DNA from: Acephala macrosclerotiorum
Taxonomy: Eukaryota; Ascomycota; Leotiomycetes; Helotiales; Mollisiaceae
NCBI GenBank assembly: GCA_014904845.1
Contig: MU119675.1
Span: 1-30,244 of the forward strand
Direction of reading: 5' to 3'
DNA: 30,244 nucleotides
The notes under the pieces are model-generated. The model had not been told where the DNA came from. It searched no databases and was given only the letters and a program-made list of their open reading frames with translations. The number at the start of each line of letters is the position of its first letter. Within the stretch, counting starts at the first letter, position 1. Shown here piece by piece: positions 10,501-20,860 of the stretch. The translations under genes and the position numbers were made by a program.

Positions 10501-10911
10501 GGATTGTGGCACAGAGTGGCGGCACCTGCTCGAGGTTCCAACACCAACATCATTATGAAAGCTCTTGAAGTCGGTCCCTTTTCGTAAAGCGACGACTTCG
10601 TAAGCAATGTTGGTTTTTGAAAGAAAGGGTTACGGCACAAATTGTCCGCGGTTGCTCCTTTCCAACAACATCTTCACCAAGAATAACCCTTAAAGCTATT
10701 TCGATTCGTCTGACACCGACTTCGTAAGTAATGTTGGTTTTTTGAAAGAAAGGATTGTGGCACAAAGTGGTCACACTTGCTCAAGGCTCCAGAAACACCA
10801 GTTTCATCACCACAAGAATAGCCCTCTTGATGCTTGCCTAGAAGGCTCTCTAATGTTGATTTTGATGAAGGAAGCATTGTGCCACGGGATGATTCCACTT
10901 CCCCTGCCAGA
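10501..10911. repeat. Diverged tandem repeat, about 125-bp unit, 3.3 copies
   Basis: The units are 10,501-10,626, 10,627-10,751 and 10,752-10,873, with a partial fourth from 10,874. Each begins with a form of GGATTGTGGCACA and ends with GACTTCGTAAG-AATGTTGGTTTTTGAAAGAAA or a decayed version of it. On the minus strand the units read as related peptides sharing FLSKNQHYLRSR-like words with stops between. This may be a dead repeat-containing gene or coincidence. The array fills the space between divergent genes 2 and 3 and is not AT-mutated. Confidence 0.8.
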
Positions 10912-11003
10912 CTGCCAGGCCACCCTGAACTTTCACGTAAAAGACTTGATCGAAACTGAAAAAAACTGGAGATGCCAAATTTCCTGATAATACAAGTATG
11001 ATG

Positions 11004-11028
11004 GCTGTTTCTCGACCTCTTTTTCTCT
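11004..11028 (+). promoter_or_regulatory. Pyrimidine-rich tract upstream of gene 3
   Basis: A run of mostly C and T lies about 115-138 bp before the ATG at 11,142, typical of fungal core promoters. No good TATA box is visible; ATAATAC at about 10,986 is weak. Confidence 0.3.
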
Positions 11029-11141
11029 TAGGTCGCAGATTTTCCTTTGATTTTCTTTTCGCAACTAAGATTACACCAGTCACAACAAGTCATCAAGATC
11101 AAGCTATTGTCACACAGTAGTAACAGCAAGCCAGTTTTGAT

Positions 11142-12582
11142 ATGAAGGTCATCAATCTCTTGCTCCTTTTTGCGGGATTAGCAAGAGCCATTATCGAATT
11201 CATTGATCCAGCTTGTGGACTCGGAAACATTGCCTTTATCACTGGGGCGTTCACAGATGCTATCGCAGTCGCTACAGGTGAGTTCATGAATTTGGTTATA
11301 TTGGCACTAGGAAACCATTTAACTCATGTCTATCTGATCCGTAGATGCACAAACCCAACTGTCGTCGTTCGACCCTTCCGCTAACTCACTCGATGATCCG
11401 CGAGTGGCAATTTACAATCCCTTGTTCAACCCCGGAGACCTACAAACTATCATCAGTAAACATCTTATTGGAACGCTTCTCAGTGTATGTCTTAAATGCT
11501 AATGGGAATTCCAGATTACCTGGGTTCTATTACGAGCATCCTGACTACTGGCTACAAATTGCGGATTTACTGTGAGGGCACAAACCTTGACCGTTTGACA
11601 TTGTTTCCAGATCCAAAAACCGGCCAGATTAGCTGGTTCGACAAGGAGTTCTATCATAATGCGCGGGCAGATCAATCGATACGGATTCGGGTAGCGGCGG
11701 CGGGTGCAAGGCCTGCGGGCAGCTGGACGAAGCATGGTATGAGAATCCAACTACTACTACACCGACTGGATTTTTTCGTCTAACAGAAACTGATATAGGT
11801 TGGACAGTCGATCAAAATGCCGACTGCAGCAACCAGGCTCATATCCAGCTTTCACAAACTATGCTCGCAGCAACCCGAGCTTCTACCGATAATAGGTTCT
11901 TTGCGATCGTCCGCTCAAATGGTCTGGGGACAGGCAACAATTTTAACCATCTGGATTTCATCCGGCCACTGTCGCGCACTATACTACATGAGGTAAGATT
12001 ACATATCATCCTGAGACTTTGATTGCCTGACTGATTGTTACACAGCTTTTTCATGTCGTGGCAGGATGTAAGTGACGCAGTGCTGGGAAATGTGGCTTAG
12101 ACTCATGATGCTAAGTCGATGAAAACGTAGTCCAAGCTGACTGACCATTTTGATAGTGAATACGGCAACGACGCCCCCAGCAGCAATTGTGACTGATGTC
12201 CCTAAGCCTGGTACAAATCCACCTACAACCTACGGCACCTTCAATGATTGCATGTCTCAGAAAAACGCGCCTATTCCAACGGTCAGACAAGCCGAATGCT
12301 TGACTATGCTCGCAGCTGGTAAGTCGGTTCCCATTAATTGTTACGCGTTGATGTTTTGATTGGGATCGAGTGTTTCATCCCATGTATGCAAAAGTCTAAA
12401 TCTATTATACTAACCATTAAAAACTTGCAGGGCTGTATCTCGACAAAATCCAGGACAAGCCCGCGTTTTGGAGTGTTGGAGTTGTCGATAGAACCACCTT
12501 AAAGCCTGCAAACCTACCTGGCACTAGTTCAACCAGGCTTAGGCATCGGGCGCTTCGAAATATAGAGGGTGGCACTGTGTGA
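11142..12582 (+). CDS. Secreted zincin-type metallopeptidase-like protein, seven exons (gene 3)
   Basis: Proposed exons are 11,142-11,277, 11,345-11,455, 11,515-11,736, 11,799-11,992, 12,046-12,067, 12,157-12,318 and 12,431-12,582: 999 nt, 332 residues, all phases consistent. Residues 1-16 are a signal peptide. H220-E221-L222-F223-H224 is the HExxH zinc motif of zincins; it is split by intron 4. G247-T-N-P-P-T-T-Y254-G255 resembles the GTxxDxxYG motif of M35 aspzincins, but the Asp is replaced by Pro. The stretch C260…C276-LTMLAAGLYLDK…FWSVG (to 299) resembles the end of fungal HExxH secreted putative peptidases. Six Cys are present in this model. Exon 5 is only 22 nt and encodes LFHVVAG. Intron 3 is uncertain: a second frame is open from 11,660 to 11,992 and encodes a cysteine-bearing stretch joining the same downstream protein. 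The protein either keeps activity with a different third ligand or is inactive. Confidence 0.75.
11278..11344 (+). other. Gene 3 intron 1 (67 bp)
   Basis: GTGAGT donor, TAG acceptor after CTGATCCG; phase 1. The downstream frame then reads DAQTQLSSFDPSAN. Confidence 0.8.
11456..11514 (+). other. Gene 3 intron 2 (59 bp)
   Basis: GTAAAC donor, CCAG acceptor, with branch-like TGCTAAT about 13 bases before the acceptor. It removes an in-frame stop and joins LQTII to NYLGSITSI. Confidence 0.75.
11737..11798 (+). other. Gene 3 intron 3 (62 bp), alternative reading possible
   Basis: GTATGA donor, CTAAC branch-like site and ATAG acceptor keep the frame (TKH|GWTVDQ). The same bases are also open in the frame used downstream (…YENPTTTTPTGFFRLTETDIGW). 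If that is the true coding frame, a frameshift must lie at about 11,640-11,690. Confidence 0.5.
11993..12045 (+). other. Gene 3 intron 4 (53 bp), inside the zinc motif
   Basis: GTAAGA donor, CACAG acceptor, CTGACTGAT branch-like site. It falls between His-Glu and Leu-Phe-His, so splicing is needed to make the HExxH motif. Confidence 0.85.
12068..12156 (+). other. Gene 3 intron 5 (89 bp)
   Basis: GTAAGT donor, GATAG acceptor, CTGACTGAC branch-like site. With intron 4 it defines a 22-nt exon. Confidence 0.8.
12319..12430 (+). other. Gene 3 intron 6 (112 bp)
   Basis: GTAAGT donor, ACTAACC branch-like site and TTGCAG acceptor, all close to consensus. It joins LAAG to LYLDKIQ. Confidence 0.9.
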
Positions 12583-12918
12583 AACGGGTTATATAGGACC
12601 GAGTTAGGTGGGTAGTAGATTGATGGGATGGAAATATGCCACACTGCAAGATAGTATGCTTACATGTACTTTCTTTCCGAAGTGAGAAAAAAATAGTTGT
12701 GAGGCTGCCACCAGGATTGCACCTCGCTCACTGATTTGGCCCAATTTTGGGACCGTGATATATTGCATCCAAATTATAAGAACTAAGGCATATTATTCTA
12801 GAAATGTCTATTTGCTTCTGGGCTTTGTAGTAAAAGTTTCATTGCATGTTTTATTGCATTCTATCGATTATACTTTGAACGATATTAAAATAAAATAATA
12901 AGTTTTTAATAATATATT
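12583..12918. other. 3' flank of gene 3, no gene seen
   Basis: Ordinary composition that becomes AT-rich after about 12,860. AATAAA-like text (AAAATAAAATAATAA, near 12,887-12,900) could serve as a polyadenylation signal. It ends at the LTR start. Confidence 0.6.
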
Positions 12919-13766
12919 TGTCTAGCGCAGCGTAGAGTAGAGAGGGAGAGACGACCTCCACCCGTGGAAACCCTTTGGATCCCGTGACTACTCCCACGCC
13001 GTCTACTAGTAATCGAGAGCTTATTTCGATTTTTAAGTTTAAAAATAAAATATTAATAATTAAATTATTTAAAATAGTTTTTTTTAATTTATTATATTTA
13101 AACTTAAAAAAATACGAAAATTTTACGATTTTTATAATTAGAATTATTTATTTATAAATTTTTTATATTTTTTATATTTGATTTATAAATTGAAAATATA
13201 TTTAAATTATTTAAAATTTTAATTATAATTTATTTAAACTAGTAATTATTACGCAATTTAAATCGAAATTATTAAATAATATAAATCGCGATTTATATTC
13301 GTTAAAAAAGTTTTTATCGCTCGATAAAATCTACGTTAAAAAAAAAATACGATTAATAATATTATAAATTTTTCTTTAAAAAATTTACTTTCGTAAATAT
13401 AATTTTAATAACTATTATTAATTAATTAAATTAATCGTAATAATTTAATATAAAAAATAAAAATTTTAAAAAGTATTTTTTTAATATAAAATTATATAAA
13501 AAATACGTTTTTATTTAAATTTTTATTAATTTATTCGATTTTAAAAAAACGTTTTTTTAAACGAATTATTTTTTCGTATTAACGAAAATTATTTTAATTT
13601 TAAATTTAAATCGTTAAATAAATTTAAAATAAATTTAAAATAATAATTATTTTCGATCGAATATAAAATAAACGTAATAAGCGTAAAAATAAAAAAATAA
13701 TAAAAATACGCTCGTAAAATACGAGACGCGTTAAATATTATTTAATCGAAAAACGAAACGAAAATA
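12919..13766 (+). mobile_element. LTR-like repeat with unmutated 5' end and mutated remainder (848 bp)
   Basis: It starts TGTCTAGCGCAGCG and aligns from its first base to 2,469 onward, where the other copy reads TGTTTAATATAATG; the differences are C-to-T and G-to-A. Bases 12,919 to about 13,020 are unmutated, then the element is abruptly AT-rich to its end (GAAACGAAAATA, the mutated form of …AACA). TATT occurs immediately before and after, a possible 4-bp target duplication, though chance is likely in such DNA. No retroelement genes adjoin it. Confidence 0.78.
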
Positions 13767-16130
13767 TATTATAATTATATAATTTGAAATTATAAGTTTA
13801 ATAAAAAAACTCTTATAATAAAAACTAAAAAAAAAAAAAATTATATATAATTATTAATATTATATAAAATCGTTTAATAAATAAATAATATAAATAAATT
13901 TATAAAATAAAATATTATATATATATATATATATTTTTAAATTTAAAATTTTTAAAAATTATAAAAAATTATAAAAATAAAATTTTTATATTAATAAATT
14001 TTAATTTAATTAAAATTTAAATAATTATTTATTAAATTTAAAAATTAATATTAATTTTTATTAAATTATATATTATTCACGTAATACGAATTATTTTAAT
14101 TATAAATAAAAATTATTAAATTTAATCGAAATATTTAAATATAAAAATTTAATTAATTTATTAAAATTTTTATAATAAAAATAATTACGAAATAATTTTA
14201 ATTATATATAATTTGTAAATATATTAAAATTTAATTAAATATTTTTAAATTTTAAATTTTAAATAATTTTATTAATTCGTTATTATAAAATTTAATAAAA
14301 TATAATTATATTTAATAAAAATCGTAATTATAAAACTTTTTAAATACGTTTTTATTTTAAATATTAAAAAATTTATTAATTTATCGATTTTATTACTCGA
14401 TAAAATTTCAAATTATTATTTTATTTTAATAATTATATTAATTTTAAATTAAAAATTAAATTAAAAATAAATTATTAAAATCGAAAATTTTTTAATTTTT
14501 TATAAAAACGTTTTTATAAAATTTATAAAATAAAATATATATTAAATAATTTTTTTTATTATTAATTCGTTTAATAAATTATTAAATAAATTTTTTTTTA
14601 TTTTTTTTAAATTTTTTTATTTATATATTAAAATATTATTAATAATATTAATTTAAAATTAAATATTTAAATATTTAAAATTTAAAATTTATAATATTTA
14701 TTTAATTAAATTAACGAATTATTTTTTATTTAATTAATTTTAATTTAAAATATTATTTATCGAATTAATTAAATTGCGATTAAATTATAATCATTTAATT
14801 AAATTAATTAAATAATATATATTTTTAAAACGTTTTAAACGTTTTAAATTATTTAAACGAATTTTAAATAATTAAATATTTTAAAATTTATTAATTAAAA
14901 TTTTTATACTTTTTATACTTTTTTTATTCGTCGATAATATTTTTACGTAATTACGAAAATACTAAAATTCGATTTACGCTATACTTAAAATAATTTTATT
15001 AAATATTTTATAATTTATTTAATTTCGAAATATATATTATAAATAATTATAAATAATTTAAATTAATAATTATATTGAATTTAAATTAATTATTATTATT
15101 ATAATTAATTTAAAACGTATATTGCGATTTATAATCGTTTATAAAATTTTATTAAAAATATATTTTAAATATTACATTTATTTAAATATTAAACGTTTAT
15201 AATTGTATAATTACGTAATTTTTAACGAGAGTTTAAACGGTTTTTTTTGAAATTATATATTAAAAATAATTTAAATTAATTAAATCGATCGTAATAATTT
15301 AATATAAAAAACAAAAAATTAAAAGTTTTTTTTTAATATAAAACTTTATTAAAAATGTGTTTTTATTTTAAATAAATAAAATAAATATTTAAAATTATTA
15401 AAATAATAAAATATAATATTAATTATTAAATATTTTAAAATATTTTAATAAAATTATAAAATATTAAATAAATTTAATTTAATTTTATTAATTATTATTT
15501 AAAAAACGAAATTTAAAAATACAAATAAAATAATATTAATTATAAATATTAAACGAATAAAATAATATAAAAAAATTAATAATAAATAAAATAAAAAACG
15601 TTTAAAAATTTTTTTTTTATTAATTTATTTAAAAAAATATTAATAAATTATATATTTTAAAAATCGAATATATAATATTTATAAAAATATTTAATATAAT
15701 ATTATTAAAATATTTTTAAATAATAAAATAAAATAATATTTTATAAATTATTTAAAATATTATATAAATTAAAATAATTATTTTATTTTTAATAAAATTT
15801 TTAAAATTTATTAAAAAATTAAATATATTATAATTATATATTATTTTATTTAATAAAAAATTAAATTAATAAATATATTTTTTTTTATTTTAATAATTAA
15901 ATAAATAATATATTATTTATTAATTATTTATATATTATAAATTTTATTTAATTTATTATATAATTTAAATTTTAAAAAACTAATAATCGTATTATAATCG
16001 TATTACGTATATAATTAATTCGATTCGAAAATTAAATTATATAAAAAATTACGCGTCGCAAATAAAACTTTTAATAAAACGAATTAAAATTACGATTTTT
16101 ATAATTATTTTAAATTATTTCGAAATTTAC
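13767..16130. other. Hypermutated AT-rich block, no gene seen
   Basis: Decayed repeats only. It contains an AT dinucleotide run at about 13,915-13,936 and an LTR fragment at about 15,265-15,370. Segments at 13,900-14,090 and 14,650-14,900 look like reverse complements of parts of the left block. Confidence 0.7.
15265..15370 (+). repeat. Mutated internal fragment of the LTR-like repeat
   Basis: AATCGATCGTAATAATTTAA and the following TATAAAACTTTATTAAAAAT match the middle of the 2,469-3,321 copy (about 2,935-3,015) in order. Confidence 0.6.
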
Positions 16131-17818
16131 GTAAAATCGTTAAACGATAAAAAATAATAAAAATAAATATAAATAAAATTCATTATTTATATTATAAAAA
16201 TAATAAATTTAAATAAATTTATTTAATAATTATTTTAAAATTTTAATAATATAAATTTAAAATTTCGTATTTTTTTTTTAATAATAATTAAAATTTTTAT
16301 AAAATAAATAATAATAAAAATATAAATTTAAAAAAATAATTTAAAAATTTTTTATTATTAAATTTAATAATAATAATAAACGCGATTTTAAATTTAAAAA
16401 TTTAATAATAATAATTATAAATTTAAATAATATTATTAATATAATAATATATATTAAATTAATAATAATTTTTATAATATTTTTATAAAAATTAAAAATA
16501 TTTTTTTATTAAATAATTAAATTTTAATTTAATATAATTTATTTTATTAATATTATTATAAATATAAAAAAAAAAATTAATTGAAAAATTAATTATTTAA
16601 ATATTTTTATAAATATTTTTATAATATTAATCGATTTTATTAAATTTTTTTATTAAAAACTAAATAAATTAATAAATATAATATTAATAATATATAAAAA
16701 ATTATTAAATACAACGAATAAAAAACAATTTTTTCGATTTAATTATTTATAATAAATAATTTTTCGTTTTAATAATTTATTAAAATCATTTTTACGAAAA
16801 TTTTAAATAATTTAATAATAATATATATATATATATAATAATAAAAATTAAATTAAAAATAAATAACGAATTATATAAAATATATATTAATTTTAATTAA
16901 TTTCGTTTTTTTATCGATAAAAAATAAATATAATTCGTATTAAATTTATTTATTAATAAATTCGAATTAATTATAATTTTAAAAATCGACGAATTAATAA
17001 AATTCAATAAACGAATTATTTTTATAATATATATATACGAAATAATTAAAAATTTCGATTTTAAATTTTTTTTTAATAATAAATTTTTATATTTATATTA
17101 AAAAAATTAAATTATAAAAATTATATATTTATTATTAATTTATATAAAAATTAAATTATATTAATTCAAATTTTTATAAAAAGAATTTATATTAAAAAAA
17201 AAATTTATATATAAAAAATATTATAATTTTATTTTAAAAAATTATTATAATATTAATTATATATTTTTTATTATTTAAAAATTATTAATTTATATTTAAT
17301 ATTTAATACGTATATATTTATAATATAAATTTTATTAATTTATTAATTTATTAATTAAACGAAAAAAAAAACGATTATTATATAATTTAATTAATTTTGA
17401 ATAAAAATAAATAAAATTATTATATTTACAAATAAAAAAATATTAAATAATAATTAATTATTTTTTAATAATATTATTAAATTAATTAACGTTTTAAAAA
17501 TCGTATTAAATAATAATATTTATATATACGTTATATATTTAAAATTTGTAATTTAATTTAAAAATTTAATCGACGAATTTATAATTTATTAAATCGATAA
17601 AAATTTTATCAATTTTTTATTTGAATTATATATATTTATTTTATTAATTAAAAATTAATAAAATATAAAAATCGTTAATAATAAATAATTTATTAATATA
17701 AAAAATAATTTTTTTTTAATAAAATATTCGATATTATATATAATAAAACAAATTTAAATAATTTAAATAATTTAATTAATATTTTCTAATTATTTTATAT
17801 TTATAATTTAAAAAAATA

Positions 17819-18745
17819 TATTTTTATTTCGTTTTTCGATTAAATAATATTTAGCGCGATTCGTATTTCGTAAACGTATTTTTATTTTTTTTATTTTTAT
17901 ATTTATTACGTTTATTTTGTATTCGATCGAGAATAATTAATATTTTAAATTTATTTTAAATTTATTTAACGATTTAAATTTAAAGTTAAAAGTTTTTAAT
18001 TTAAATATTTTATAAGTATTTAAAATTAAAATAATTTTTATTAATATAAAAAAATAATTCGTTTAAAAAAACGTTTTTTTAAAATTGAATAAATTAATAA
18101 AAATTTTAAATAAAAACGTATTTTTTATAAAATTTTATATTAAAAAAATATTTTTTAAAATTTTTATTTTTTATATTAAATTATTACGATTAATTTAATT
18201 AATTAATAATAATTATTAAAATTATATTTATAAAAATAAATTTTTTAAAAAAATTTTTATAATATTATTAATCGTATTTTTTAACGTAAATTTTATCGAG
18301 TAATAAAATTTTTTTTAATAAACGTAAATCGCGATTTATATTATTTAACGATTTCGATTTAAATTACGTAATAATTACTAATTTAATAAATTTATAAATA
18401 AATAATTTTAATTATAAAAATCGTAAAATTTTAATATTTTTTTAATTTTAAATATAATAATTTTAAATATTTAAAATAATTTTTTTTTTTTAATTAATTA
18501 AATATTAAAAAATCGATTAAAATTAAAATATAATATTTTTTATTTTTATATTATATATATTTTAATAAAAATTAATTATTAATATTTTATTTTAAATAAT
18601 TTAATTATTAATATTTTATTTTTAAATTTAAAAATCGAAATAAATTTTCGATTATTAATAAATAACGTAAAAATAATTACAAAATTTAAAAAATTTTTAC
18701 GAATAAAAATTGTTTTTATTTTTTTATTTTATATTATATTAAATA
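17819..18745 (-). mobile_element. LTR-like repeat inserted in the left arm, fully mutated
   Basis: An inverted copy of the repeat at 2,469-3,321, from the mutated TGTTTTCGTTTCG equivalent (TATTTTTATTTCG) to the mutated CATTATATTAAACA equivalent (TATTATATTAAATA). The right arm of the giant inverted repeat runs straight through the matching site near 27,740-27,780, an empty site that shows this is an insertion. Confidence 0.75.
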
Positions 18746-20546
18746 ATAATTAAAAAAAATTATATTTTCGTTTTTTTATTATTAATTATTACGATTTAAA
18801 ATTTTTTAAAATTTTTTAAAAAAAAAAATTATATTTAACGAATTATAAATTTAAAAATTTAATTATAATATTATTTTTTTTAAAAATATTATAATAATAT
18901 AAAATATAAATATTTATATAAAAAAAATTATAAAAAAAAAATTTATACGTATATTATATAAAAATTTATAAATTAAAAAAAAATATTATAAATTTTTTTT
19001 TTAATTTATTTATTGAATAAATATATATTAATTTATTACGATTTAAATAAATTAATTGTTTTTAAAATCGATATATTTAAAAACGATTTTAAAATTATAT
19101 TTTAATTTTAAATTTTTTTAATTTTTTAATTTTTATAATTTAATTTATATTATTTTTAAATAAATTAAATTTTTTTATTAAAAAATATTATTATTTATTA
19201 AAATTTAAATTATAATTTAAAATAATAAATTTTTTATTTATATTTTAATAAATTATTTAATAATAAAAAATTTTTATAATTAAATTTTTTTATAATTAAA
19301 TTTTTTTATTTATTTTTAATATTATTAAAATTAATATAAAATTTATTTTTATTTTTAAATATTTTTTTAAAAATAATTTTTTAAATAATTTTTATTTATT
19401 TTTAAAAATTATTATTAATTTAAAATATAAATTACAATTTACGAAAAATTATATTAAAAAATTTTATTTTTATAAAATTTTAAAAATTTTCGATTAAATT
19501 TTTTTTTAAAAAATTTAAATTAATAATATAATTTTTTTTATAAAATAATTTATTATTTTATATTTTTTATAAAAACTTTAATCGTTTTTATATTTTAAAT
19601 AATATTTTTTATAATATTTTTTCGATTTTTAAAAAAAAAAAATTATTAAATTTTATAATTTATAAATTAATAAAAAAATTAATCGAATATTTAATATATT
19701 ATTTAAATTGTTTTTATAATAAAATTTTCCGATTTTCAATATACGATTTTTTATAATTAATTCGTATTAAATTAAAAAATTTAATAATAATTATAATTAA
19801 TTTTATTTTAAATTTTTTATTTTAAAATATATTATATATATAATTAAAAAAATAAATTAAAATTTTAATTATTATATTTATATTTTATAATTAAAAAATA
19901 TTAAATAATATTATTTTTAATCGATATAAAAAATATTTTTTATTATTTTATTATATTTTATTTCGATTAATTATAAACAAATTATATTATTTTTTATTAA
20001 ATAATTATTAATATTAATTTAAATAAAATTATTTTTAATTATAAAATAAATATAATTTTTTTAATACTTTTAAAATTATTCGAAAATTTTATTAATATAA
20101 CGTATAATTAATTATTATTTTTATTGAAAAATAATATAATTTTAAATATAAATTATTTATAATAAATATTAATAATTTAATATATATTAAAAAATTTTAA
20201 ATTATTTGAATTTAAAATTTATAAAATAATATATTAATTTTTTTCATATTAAAAAATATATTAATTATTTTATATATAAATTAAATTCTTTTTTTATTAA
20301 AAAGTTTATTTAATTATTTCGATTATTTATTTATATTTTATATTAAAAAACGAAAATTTATATAATAAATTAAAATTAAATAACGTAAAATTAATATTAA
20401 TTAATTTAAATAATAAATATAATAATAATTAAAAATTTAAAAAATTTAAAAAAATCGTAAATAAAAAATATATATAATATAATAATAAAAATAATTTTAA
20501 ATATGTAATTAAATAAAAAAATTATAATAATATATAAAATTAAATA

Positions 20547-20860
20547 TATTTTTATTTCGTTTATCGATTAAATAATATTTAATATAATTTGTATTTTACG
20601 AATATATTTTTTATTTTTTTTATTTTTACGTTTATTACGTTTATTTTATACTCGATTAAAAATAATTATTAATTTAAATTTAATTTATATTTATTTAACG
20701 ATTTAAGTTTCAAATTAAAAAATTTTAATTTAAATATTTTATAAATATTTAAAATTGAAATAATTTTTATTAATATAAAAAAAAAATTTATTTAAAAAAA
20801 CGTTTTTTTAAAATCGAATAAATTAATAAATTAATAAAATAAAATTTTTATATTAAAATT
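20547..20860 (-). mobile_element. Truncated LTR-like repeat inserted in the left arm
   Basis: It begins TATTTTTATTTCGTTTATCG and follows the inverted LTR as far as about 20,835; beyond that the match fades. Left-arm homology stops at its start (AATATATAAAATTAA) and resumes near 20,880-20,940. The right arm is continuous there and carries extra sequence, so a deletion accompanied or followed the insertion. Confidence 0.65.

Noticed and set aside
10501..10911. CRISPR-like array
   Set aside because: The units are adjacent and about 125 bp with no unique spacers, in a eukaryotic context.
11570..11608. 39-bp GTGAGG…CCAG intron within gene 3 exon 3
   Set aside because: Shorter than usual fungal introns and unnecessary: the frame is open across it, with a plausible LRIYCEGTNLDRLTLFPDPK peptide.
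12975..13157. 60-codon frame starting in the LTR
   Set aside because: It runs from the unmutated LTR start into AT-mutated DNA and ends as Ile/Lys/Leu/Asn-rich sequence; accidental.
12915..13770. 4-bp target duplication TATT around the LTR
   Set aside because: TATT is extremely common in this sequence and also follows most other copies, so it cannot be taken as a duplication.
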